Shown here piece after piece: positions 35,401 through 47,400 of a DNA stretch of 64,000 bases. This DNA is from Carettochelys insculpta (Eukaryota > Chordata > Testudines > Carettochelyidae), in NCBI RefSeq assembly GCF_033958435.1, contig NC_134161.1, positions 1,984,001 to 2,048,000 of the forward strand, read 5' to 3'. Position 1 is the first letter of the stretch; each line of letters begins with the position of its first letter. Both the position numbers and the translations under genes were made by a program. Under the pieces are notes generated by a model that was given only the letters and a program-made list of their open reading frames with translations, was not told the origin of the DNA and searched no databases.

Positions 35401-38400
35401 AGCCCCAGAGGCACAACAGGGCTGGCACCCAGCCCCCACTTCCGTCTTAGGCCACACCACTTCCTGGGGGCCCAGAGCCAGCTCCCAGCGAAGTCTGCCG
35501 TCAACCCTTAGAGCTGAGAATCGGTGATGAGGACGCCTGGGTTCTACTCCCATCTTCAGGCACTATAATCTAGTGGTTAGAGCACACGGATTGCAAGCCA
35601 GGGCTCTTGCTGCTGCACTTGTTCATCTGCAGCTTAAGGCTACGAAGTGAGAGCCAGGGCTTGTGGCTTTGACTTCCATCTCCACCACTGACTTGCTGGG
35701 TGAGCATATTAGTCTGTGTGCCTGGCTTTCCCGTCTCAAGGGTGACACTTCCCCACCTCGCAGGTAGGCTGCAAATCTCAATTAAATGTCTGCTTAAGTG
35801 TTTTTACAAGATCCTGGGACTGAAGTGGCTCAGAAAAGCCAAACGCTAATTGCTCTTTCGGCTCTTGTAGCTGCCTGGCGTCTAGAAAGCTGAGACCCTG
35901 AGTGGTTAGGACTCATCTGCTACCTCCCTTTCCCCTTCCCAGCAGGTCTGGCACTGCTGGAGAGCACTAGGAATTTCCTGTCTTTCCGAGCCCTCCTTTC
36001 TGCTCCGATTCAGCTAATGAATTCTGTGGCAAAGCAGCTGCAGATGGGGTTGGCGGGGGGTGTGGGGGGAACACGGACAGAGACCTCACTTACAATTAAT
36101 TAAAAGCATGAAAGTAATTATAAGCAAATCTCCCCAGCCAGCAGCCTTTCACTTCAATGGACTCTGTTGATAAATTTGGTTATAATTGGATTAGAAATAT
36201 TAAAAACATGCTGCCTATAAAAATAACTAACTCAGGGCTGGGTGTCTTGCCCAGGCAAATAATGACAGGAACCTTTGAAGCAGGAGCACACCGCTTATTT
36301 TAATGCCCCATCTGGGGCACTTGGAATCATAGACTCCCAGGGCAGGAAGGGACCTCAGGAGGTCATCAATCCACCCCCCTGCCCAAAGCAGGATCAGCCC
36401 CAACTAAATCATCCCAGCTAGGGCTTTGTCAAGCCGGGACTTAAAAACCTCTAGGGATGGAGATTCCACCACCTCTCTAGGCAACATATTCCAGTGCTTC
36501 ACCTCCCGCCTGGGGAAGTTTTTCCTAATATCAAACTTACATCTCTCCCTCTTCAACTTCAGACCACTGCTCCTTGTTCTGCCACCCGTCACTATTGAGA
36601 ACAGCCTCTCTCCATCCTCTGTTGGCTTTGTAGAAGGAGACAGCACCACCTGACGGGGCGGCTGTGGGAGTGGCAGTGCAGGAGAGTCTTGCGTGGAATG
36701 GGTGTTGAGGGCGAGAAGGGAGAAGCGTGGCAGGGTCTCTCCCAGTTACTGTGTCGTCCCTCCCTCCCCCAAGCTCATGCTCGTCTGCGCGGCTGTGATT
36801 GCTGGGCAGTGCCGCGAGCTGTCTGCAGGCCCCCTTGGGGTCATGGCATTTTATAAACGTGCCAGTGTCTTGTGCCTGCCACAGAGTTTGGATTCCAACG
36901 CACGGCGTTCACACTGGTGAATCCACAGTGTGTGGCCCGCTGGCGCCCGGGCTCGTTCCCAACGAGCCTGTTGCTCTGTGTGGCAGCTGGGGAGCCCTCC
37001 ATCCAGAGGCTGTGGCCCTGCTGGCATCTTCTGTGCCGAGGCCACATCCCTTGGAGCCCTGGCGCTGCGCTGATAGCGAGCCGAACTGAAAGAAGTATGG
37101 CTTGGCGGAGTGGGCTGTAAGGTGGGTAGAAAGCTGGCTAGGTCATTAGGTCCAATGGGTTGTGGTCAATGGCTCAGCATCTGGCTGGCGGCTGGTGTCC
37201 AGCTGACTGCATCAAGGGCCAGTTCTGGGCCTGGTTTTGTTCAACATCTTTATTAAAGACCTGGAGGATGGGATGGATTGCACCCTCAGCAAGTTCACAG
37301 ACGACACTAAGCTAGGGGGAGAGATGATATGTTGGAGGGTAGGGACAGGGTCCAGAGTGCCTTAGATAAATTGGAGGATTGGGCCAAAAATATCTGATCA
37401 GGTTCAGCAAGGAGAAGTGCAGAGTCCTGCACCTGGGACAGAAGAATCCCAAGCACTGTGACAGGCTGGGGACAGACTGGCTGAGCAGCAGTTCTGCAGG
37501 AAAGGACCTGGGGATTACAGTGGCTGAGAAGCTGGATATGTGTTAACAGTGTGCCCTGGGAGTGTGATTATTTCCCTTTGTTTGGCACTGGTGAGGTCAA
37601 ACCTGGAGGACTGTGTCCAGTTCTGGGCCCATCCTCCCCCATTACAGAAAGGATGTGGACACATTGGAGAGAGACCAAAATGATGAGGGGGCTGGAGCAC
37701 GTGACCTATGAGGACAGGCTGAGGGGTTTGGGCTTGTTTAGTTTGCAGAAATGAGAGAGGGAGGATTTGACAGCAGCCTTCAGCCACCTGAAGGGGGCTC
37801 TAAAGAGGCTGGAGAGAGGCTGTTCTCAGTGGTGACAGATGGCAGAACAAGGAGCGATGGTCTCACGCTGCGGTGGGGAGGTCGGGGTGGGATACCAGAA
37901 AACACTGTTTCACTAAGAAGGTGGAGAAGCAGTGGGATTTGCTTTGTTTTTGACTTAGAGCCACATCCTGCTACGTATGGCATGGGATTTCCACCTCACC
38001 CTCTGAACTGGCCCTAGGTAGGGTCAGGGGGCCGGCCCCAGCTCCCTCAAGCCACAACCCTTCCTTGATACTGGCTGAGCTTTACGTTGGTGGTGAAAGG
38101 GAGCCAGTTGATTTTGGACAGAGCTTTCCGGGGCAGGTTCATTGAATAACGCCACTGCCCTGGTCTGCCACCTTCATGCTGCATCTCCGAGCTCTGCCGG
38201 GACTAATGGATCCAGCCCTCCCACGGCACAGCTCAGCATTACGGCCCCATTGTCCTGAGGGGAAACAAGGTGCAGGGAAGGCAAGTGACTGGCTCAAGCG
38301 CTGGGAACAGAACCCAGATCTCCCTGTTGTTGGGAGGCCTCACAGTCTTGTGCACTGAGCCTGGCATGACACTGGAGAGTCTTTGCATCTAGTCCCACCT

Positions 38401-41400
38401 GCCGGTGACCTTATGCAAGTGCCTGGCCCGTTCATGCCTCAGTTTCCCCTCCTACCATGTGTCTGTCTCATCTGCTTAGATGAGGAGCTCTCTAAGGCAG
38501 GGGTCGTCTCTGACTGTGGGCCTGTTTGTGCAGCACCTAAGTGCTACTGTACGAGTGGCTCTTTATTTTAAAAAAAGAAGAGCATCTTGCTCTCTCTCTT
38601 GCCCAGTTCGGTCTGGGTGGCCATCGCGTTTGCATGTCTCTCTGGAGTAATACAAATTCACTTACCTGTATGTCAGTCTTGGGATCAAATGTCGTCGGAA
38701 ACTCGAATCACACAGGCATCCAAGACTGTCCAATTGAACGTTATTTAGTGCCTTTGAATATTCATTCATTGGAGTCATGACGCCCGTTTGCACAAACAGG
38801 GGCCTCTCTCCCTGTTCTATTTTTGTTTAAGAATGAGTGAAAGTCAATGCAAAAATACATTTGTCAGTTCAACACGAAGGTTGAGATTTGCATACATAAA
38901 AAGTCAAGACGTTCCAAGTTATGATTCCCACGGCAACAGTAAGTCATCCACATTACACACAGACACTGATCCGCATGCCATCCTCAGGTACGCAGGTTGC
39001 TACCTTCAATTTCCTCACTCTAACTGTTCCATGCATCATTGAGATGTGTGTCATCACTTCGTGGGGGTTGATCCTGCTTGAAGCAGGGAGCTGGACTAGA
39101 TGACCTCCTGAGGTCCCTATGATCTATGATTCTATGCTACTAGGATCTGGAGGAGTGTGTCAGACTCCCTAGGCTTCATCAGTAAGTTGTGGGGAGAGTG
39201 TCTCACCTTTAGAGGAGGGTGAGAAACTGTCCTCAGTGGTGTCAGATGGCAGAACAAGGAGCAATGGTCTGAAGTTACAGAGGGGGAGGGGGAGGTTAGA
39301 TATTAGGAGAAACTACTTCACCAGGCGGGCGGTGAAGCACTGGAATGCGTTGCCCAGAGAGGTGATGGGATCTCCATCCCTAGAAGTTTTTAAGTCCTGG
39401 CTTGACAAGGTCCTGGCTGGGATGACTTAGTGGGGGTTGATCCTGCTTGAAGCAGGGAGCTGGACTAGATGACCTCCTGAGGTCCCTTCCAGCCCTGTGA
39501 TTCTGTGTGTATTGATCCTATATGGGGTCATTCAGCTATACATCCAACATCTTAGGTCATGGTGAAAGTCAATTACCATCCTACATTACTTGGTGCAGCA
39601 AACAACCCCTTGTCCATAGGCTTTCTCACCAAGCAACGCAGACAGTTTCCTAAGGAGGGATTCCAGTAGCCATATGATAGATGTCCATGAGAGAGAACTG
39701 CAGAAGCCATGTACGAAGTTCAGTGAGCACTCAAAATTTGCACTCATCATGGGAGTTGAACATTTTGCTCATTAAGATACTTGGCTCCATTGTAACATTA
39801 AAGAGGTCCCATTAAGTAAACAGAAAAGCTGAATGCAGTCCCTGAATCAGTGACTTCTGCACATACAGACTGTTACCAGAGGATGAAGAGAGAGACAGCA
39901 GCCACTCGGACACTGGGCAGACCAAGCCTGGAGGTTGCTCTGCACCACATCTTCAGCACTGCAGGGACTGGCAGATATTTGGCGTTCAGTTTTGGGCAGA
40001 CTGTTGGAGGAGAGAATGGCACTGTGCTCTCTCTCTCAGGGACTTGTGTTCATCTCATCATGTAATTCTCCAACTCTGAAATAAGCCCTTCACAGTGGGA
40101 ATGTCTGTTTGCTCTGTGTATGATCAGAATGCTAACAGAGGGCTTGTGCGCACAAGGCACTGTTCTAAGACACAGGTTATTCTGCCCATGCTATAACAGT
40201 GGTGTTATTCCATTATAGCTATATGGGTCGATTTCTCTGCGGAGACAAGCCTACAGTTAAAGCAGAAGCATAATTCATAGAGTCATACAACTGGAAGGAA
40301 CCTCAAGAGGTCATCAAGTCCAGTCCCCGCCCTCACAGCAGAACCAATTACCATCTAGACTGTCCCTGACAGGGATTTGTCTAACCCGCCCTCAAAAAAA
40401 TATCCAACAATGGAGATTTCGCATCATCTCTAAATAATGCGCGTGGTCACGCATGCTCACACATTACATGAGCTGCCCGAACGAATGACTTGCTGGCACG
40501 CTGTGGAAGCGAGGCCTTTGAGCCTCGATGGAATAGGTTGAGTGTTAGACATTTGACAGGTCTTTCTTTGTTGCGTGGATTGTGGGGTTGCAAAGGGATC
40601 AGCTCAGACTTCGATGAGGTGAATGTTATTCTAACGACTACTTGTGTGTGTGTCTGTGAGCAAGCCTCACTCCCCCATAAAGCCCCGAGAGCCATTTTAA
40701 GGCAGGCTGTTGATGGGAGTGTAACAGGTTTATTCATCTAGGGCCCAGTGTGCTTCCAAATGCTCTTAATCATGTGAAAGGAGGCAGCATTCAATGACAG
40801 AAGCAGCTTCCTAGCAGCTTCCCAAGGGAGCTAGTTAATTCTGGCTTTCCTTTTATAGCCTCTCTCCAATCAGTCACATTCCACACTCACCTAACGCTGA
40901 TGCGGAAACGAGTAATTGGTGAAGATGCTATTGATGGTGCAGGTAGGGCCTGACATGTCCCCGGGAGTGAGATCAAAGCTCAGGTCACTGCAGAGAGCTG
41001 GGGAGAGCGGAGCCATGGGAGTCCTGGAATTGCTAGCGCCTGGGAGAGGCGTCTGCTGAATGTCTGGTAACCAGGGTTGGAGCATCGAGGGGCAGAGGCC
41101 AAGGCCAAAAGGGCTGAAGTTCAGTCAGGCCCCCGCCGTGCCACAGTTCTCCGACTGGGCTGTGCAGGGTCCGCTTGCAGCGTGACAGCCCCAGCACGGT
41201 GGTGCTCACAGGACACACGGCACCGGACCAGTTTCCCTACCGTTTTTGGACCCTGGAAGGCCCCAAGGCTCTGGCGTGGTTCCTGCTGTGCTGCGACTGG
41301 CTCCTGCACCGGGATGGGGATTACTGGGGGAGCATTCCTAGCTTGCTAGTGTCCAGCTGGGCCAGAGCAGGGCGGCTGGAGAGCTGCAACCCTGACGGCT

Positions 41401-44400
41401 CAGAGTCAGCAGCTGCTAGGACAGGTGTGTCCAGAGCAGGTTTTGGCCTCCTGCCTTTTAAACTGCAAAATCCCTTCCCTGTCTTTTCCCCAGTTCCCTG
41501 CTCAGCCAGCTGTAGCGCGTCAGGCACTCTCTCCCCACAAACCAGCCCGGAGGGCAGCCGCCCCAAGGCACCTGTGTGGCGGAAGGGGGATGTGGTGCAG
41601 GCTGAGCGAGGTGGATATTCCTGCCCGCAAACTCCACAGCTGCCAAGTGAGCCAGCCTCGAGCCCAGGCGCTAATATCAATAATAAAGCAGGGGGGACAT
41701 TACCCTCCCCGCTGCTCTCCTTCCAGCTCCATTTTAATAATCTAAGACCAGAGAGCTCCATTTCCATCCCCATTCATATGTATGCAATTAGGCAGGCAGA
41801 CATGTTTACTGTGTGCTAGGGCAGAGGCAGAGCTGGATTTGAATTGGAAATAAGGGCTCCTTCCCGGCCTGGCAGGAGCACCAGAGTGCGGCATTCTGGC
41901 CTTAATCTGTCTGGTTGTTCTCCCCTGGTTAGCACTGCGTGGCTGTTGTTTGGCAAAGAGGGAAGCAGGGCAGGGGGGCAGCCAGCCCGTCACTGTCTGA
42001 TTTTATGGTGTCGGGAGGAGAAGCCTGTTGAGCAGATTGGGAGTCGGTGCCTGAGTGTCTGGCAATGCTTCAGCCCAGTCCTGGCCCCACTGAAAACCTC
42101 CTTGCAATCAGCACGAAGAGACCCCTTTGCTGGTAACCTCCACAGAAGCTGTGGGTAGTCACAGAGACACAGCTGCCCTGGAGGGTGCACGGCGGCAGGG
42201 GCCTTTGCCTTCCACAGCTGTCTCTGCAGAGCCTCCTGTTCACCCCCCAGGACAGGGCTGGAGATGCCACGGCCAGTGCCGCTCCCACTCACTCTGGTGG
42301 CAGAGCGGCACCAGCCTGCTGCCGTGCCGCTGCCTGGGGGGCGGGACGTGCCTTGGACGAGTGGGTGCCTCTTACTAGCAGCCGGGGCCGTGTCAATCTG
42401 CATGGGGGGAGCCTGGAGAATTGTTTTCCTCTGCATTCATTACAGATGCAAAAATGCATTTGTCCCCTGCCCTCGTGGAGTCTGTGCATCTGCCTCCTTC
42501 AGCTCCTGGAGCTGCAGTACCACCTGCTGACGGGGTGGGTTGCAATGTGCGGTGGTCTGTTCTGACTCCTAAGCAAGGGGCTCAAGAGCTCTCAGGGCTG
42601 GGTACGCTGCGACGTACGTCCCACTGCCGCAGGACGAACAGTTACAGACTCTGGATTTGTCATCCTGCGGCTTGAGTGTCCCTGCTCATTTGAAACCCTA
42701 GGTGAGGAACCGTTGAATCCTGAGCCCCGTGCTGGGCTTCCAGGATCTGCACTGCATTAGGCAGGCCCGAGTCCCACGACCACGTATCCCGGCCGTCCTA
42801 GCATCCTCCCAAAACCTGGCCGCTGTAGCCCTTTGCCGGCGATGCATCGACTGTCCAGCAAACCTGACCGTCCAGGGGGCAAAGGAAGTTTGACTTGTGT
42901 GGTTGTGGGATGCTTCTGGTGGATTCCCAGAACACAAGCCATGCAGGGCCGGGGGCTGCAGCTGTGCTACAAAGCAATAAGGGTTGACACCCCCACCCCG
43001 GTCCCTGCTTGACTCAGGCTTTGACCCTCCATCCTTGTGGGGTCCATCCTGGAGAACCAGAGTCTGAGCCCTGGGTTAGCACAGTTGGTGAGGTAAGGGG
43101 AGGTAGGCTTGAGTCTGGGTTTGAACCCGGGCTATGCTGCAATGTAGACATAGCCTTAGTGTCAGGCAGTGGGCTGGAGCTCTGGGTTCCCTGGAGGACT
43201 GGCTGGCTGGGCAAGTCACTTAGAACTGGACCCTCCCGTGAATTTGGAGCGTGTGCAGCATGGGCACCTGAACTGGGTGCCGCTGGTGATGCCTGGGTAG
43301 GCTGTGAATTGGCCAACCTTGTACTCGGCGCAGGCAGCTAAAGCAATCCCCGGCCTCTTGGGCCCTCCTTGCGGCACGGGGGCGCTGAGATTCACCTCCG
43401 GCAGACGGGCGGGAGTGAGGCCTGCGGGGTGACTGGATGCGCAGGGCCCGAGCAGAAAAGGCCTGCGCAGCCGGAGGGGCTTTGCTCAGCCCTTTCCCGC
43501 CTGCTGCAGGCTGCACTGAGAGCCCCGCTCCTTCCTTCCCCCAGGCTTTGTGCTGCAGTACTCGGTGGACAACAGCGAGGAGTGGAAGGACGTGTTCATC
43601 AGCTCCACCGAGCGCTCCTTCAAGCTGGACAGCCTCAAGTGCGGCACATGGTACAAGGTGAAGCTGGCGGCCAAAAACAGCGTGGGGGCCGGGCGGATCA
43701 GTGAGATCATTGAGGCCAAGACCCACGGCAGAGGTAAACCTGCAGGGCTTCCCCCGCTCGGAACAGGCCCCCGGGCCGGGTGCCAGCGGAGCTGCTCGAA
43801 CGTCTGTGGGCTCCTGCGCCGGGGCATTGGGAGGACGGTGGCCGCCCCTCGCTCATCACAGCACTGCAGCACGGTCCGCTGCTGGAGGCAGGATACGGGA
43901 CACAGGGCCTGATGAGCCAGGGCCAAGCCGGGGCAGCAGATCCCAGCGGGGGCTAGCTCTAGCCGGCCAGAGGGGCTTCCCTTTGATTTCCCTCCAGGAC
44001 AACGCTCTTCCAGCACTGCCGGCCACACTGCCCAGCACAGCGAGGAAGAATCCCGAGGCCACCTGCTCTGTATTGTTCCCTGCCACTGCCCAGTCCCCGC
44101 GCCAGCCAGGTGCAGAGTTTCACCGGCTGCATTTCCTTTCCCTTGCAGATTTTGCGTTTGTTGCGGCATCTGGGCAGTCGTGCGGTGCTGGGGAGCTCCC
44201 TTGTGCGGTGCTGGGGAGCTCCCTCACCCGCTTTGCTGTGCAGCATTAAACGTCGCTGGGTTGGAGAAGACTGAGCACGCTGAGTGTCTTGGGCAGGGTG
44301 GGGATGGGGCCAGCTCCCACTGACAGCTGGACTGAGTCCCACCTCCAAACTGCCTCAGATGCAGCCAAGTGAGTGGAGGCCATGGACAGCGTTCCTGCTA

Positions 44401-47400
44401 ATCTGTTTCCGTTCACGTGCAGAATAAATTTTGTGACGTGCACTGAGGCATGTGTGGAGGTGCACCACCAGGAGACAGGCATGCTGCCAGCTGAGAGTTC
44501 TGGGGGCACTCTGCTAAATGCTGGCCAGCTGGGCGGCATGTGACTCAATCCTGGGGGGCTGCCCTGAGCTCGGTTTACAGGGATCCCTAGCCAGGGGAGG
44601 GGCAGATAGGGCTGCCCGCTCCGCAGGCCCTCACGGTATGTCCTTTTCCACAGAGCCCTCCTTCAGCAAGGACCAGCACCTCTTCACCCACATTAATTCT
44701 ACCCATGCCCGGCTGAACCTGCACGGCTGGAGCAGTGGGGGCTGCCCCATCACAGCCATTGTCCTGGAGTACCGGCCCAAGGGCAACTGGGTGTGGCAGA
44801 GCCTGAAGACCAACAGCTCCAACGAGGTCTTCCTGACGGAGCTGCGCGAGGCCACGTGGTACGAGCTGCGGATGAAGGCCTGCAACAGCGCCGGCTGCGG
44901 CAACGAGAGTGCCCAGTTCGCCACGCTGGACTACGACGGCAGTAAGCCCTGGCACCGCATGGGGAGTGGTGTGGTTTGGGGGGGGCTGGCTGTGGAGCTG
45001 GGATTGCATGTGGGACTGGCCCCCCTTGGGTTCCCCAAGCCAGCAGCCTGTTTCAATGTGTGCCAGCGGCATTGCATTAAGGGGCTCTCTCTCCTGCACA
45101 GCATTTGGCTGCTGCCGGTGGCCCAGCATCCAGGTTCTGGCATGCACCCCGCCTTCCTCACTTCCCAGCCAGGCCCTCGCTTACAGCTCCCACTAACATC
45201 CCTGGGCCTTTCTCCAGCCCCTTGGCTCGGTCACATGGGGCTCTGGTGCCTGGCACAGAGCAGGGAAGGGAGTGCGAACAGAGAGCTTTGCCTAGTGGTT
45301 AGAGGCAAGCTGCTCGGCGCTCCTCTTCAGGTCTCTGCAGCTCGAAAGCTCGTCTCTCGTCCAGTAAAAGACACCCCCTGGCCCGGTCCCCCAGGACAGA
45401 CCCGGCCACCACACCATCCTAAACTAGGTCAGGCTGATGGGGAGAAGCAAGAAGGAGAAAGCCGTCCCTCCAAACCACAATGGGAGCAGGTGCTGGAGGC
45501 ATCCAGCCACGTGCCTTCCTGGCTCACCAGAGGCCTGTCCTAGCCAGAGACTCTTCCAGGCGTTTCTCCTGCCTCATCCCTAGTTAGACGTTGGCCCTGG
45601 CTGCCAGCTGGGGGCTGGATTTTAGACACACGCACTGCCTGGTAAGGAGCTCTCCAGAGTCCAGGCCGGCTGGGCCCCACTGCTGGGTCTGGCATGCACA
45701 ACAGTACTGCAGCAGCCATCCCTTCTCTCTCATTCATGGCCGAGGCTCATTCCTTCTGGAAGGGCTGGATTTACTTGGCTGCGTGCTGGCCTGTCTGCAT
45801 GGGTACTTTGTGCAGCAGCTGAGAGCCTGCTTCCCAGCCCAGGGAGACAGACGCGCGTGCGGTGGTCGAATGAGCATGCTACAGAGAGCAGCGTGGCCGC
45901 GTCCTGCTCCCCTGTGGGAAGCAAACGCCCAGCTGCCATGTCAACACACCCCAGGGCTGCACAGTCCACGGGAGCCCGCCCAGGCAGCCTGCAGCCAGTG
46001 CTAGATGCAGGGGCTTGCGGTGGTGATGCCAACACCTGGGATGCTGGTGGCTACTCCATCTCCTCTGTCATTCCCCGTCCAAAGAACGTTGAGAGCCAGG
46101 CCAGTATTTGCTGTCTGAAAACCAGCCCCCACTCCTGCTGCTCCCCTGCCCCGGCAAAGGTCGCAGGGGTCAGTGTCGCGATCCCTCCGGCACACGTAAG
46201 CCCAGGAGGGGTGTCAGAGGCAAGACCAAGAACTGAGCCCACGAGTCCTAACTTCCAGCCCCGGGCTCTAACCATTACACACTCCGCCCCTGCAGCGGCT
46301 GTCGGCCGCAAGCAAAGCCCCACTCCGCACACCTGCCCTGCCTTACGTCTCAGGCACCCGGTGGGGTTGTTCACACTGCGCAACGGGGCCCCGAGCCAGG
46401 CGGTGCCAGCTGTGTGCAGGGAGCGTGGGACCAGCCCGTGGTCGGGCTGCCGGGCTGTTGGGACAGGTGCTTCTGCTCAGTGCCTGGTCGCGCGTTGGTT
46501 CTCTGCGGAGACCGCAAGCGCGCGCTGGCAGTCAGGGAGTTGGAGGTGACCCAAGCGAGCGGGTGTGCCCACCGCCTGACTGAGGCAAGTTAGCCCTGCC
46601 CAGGCGCCTCACCCAGCAGGGAAATGAGGTTCGCATGCAGTTTTCTCAGGGAGCCCCCGCCCACACCTGCACACACCGCCATCCGCAATGGCTGTGGCAG
46701 CGACTCCGTGCGGGCTCCCTGAAGGCAGGGAAGGTGCCGACCGAACGCCGGTGGGTCAGAGCATCCGTGCTTTGTAGCACGTGGTCGTGTGTTAGGAACC
46801 TGAATCCTGGCAGGGGAGCCAGAGGGGCACCAGGGAAGGACACCTCTTAGCTGCCATTTCCAGGATGTTGCTGCACTGGTGTGTCAAGCGTGTGCTTAGC
46901 CCAGGGGTTCCCATGCGGGGCTGTAGGAAGGGCCGGGTGACTCTGGAGCCGTGTGCTTAGCCCAGGGGTTCCCATGAGGGGCTGTAGGAAGGGCTGGGTG
47001 ACTGTAGCCGTGTGCTTAGCCCAGGGGTTCCCATGCAGGGCTGTAGGAAGGGCCGGGTGACTGTAGCCGTGTGCTTAGCCCAGGGGTTCCCATGCGGGGC
47101 TGTAGGAAGGGCCGGGTGACTCTGTAGCCGTGTGCTTAGCCCAGGGGTTCCCATGCGGGGCTGTAGGAAGGGCCGGGTGACTGTAGCCGTGTGCTTAGCC
47201 CAGGGGTTCCCATGAGGGGCTGTAGGAAGGGCCGGGTGACTCTGCAGCCGTGTGCTTAGCCCAGGGGTTCCCATGAGGGGCTGTAGGAAGGGCTGGGTGA
47301 CTGTAGCTGTGTGCTTAGCCCAGGGGTTCCCGTGCGGGGCTGTAGGAAGGGCCGGGTGACTGTAGCCGTGTGCTTAGCCCAGGGGTTCCTGTGCGGGGCT

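Larger units (their letters stand above)
34274..43544 (+). other. DSCAML1: DSCAML1 intron (9.3 kb) with CR1 and SINE insertions
   Basis: Intron inside FNIII-5. It contains repeats at 34955-35060 and 35095-35230, a tRNA-derived SINE (35555-35830), an AT-rich island (36080-36240), five CR1-type fragments (36323-36652, 37160-37935, 39055-39137, 39200-39510, 40277-40440) and opposed SINE pieces (38270-38530). About 38540-39050 and 39510-40270 resemble interspersed repeat of unknown family. A further AT-rich patch lies at 41670-41830. A MITE-like end occurs near 43090-43155. Confidence 0.8.

Noticed and set aside
44518..45543. A 341-codon + strand frame
   Set aside because: Only 44654-44941 is coding (FNIII-6). 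The rest is read-through into both flanking introns.
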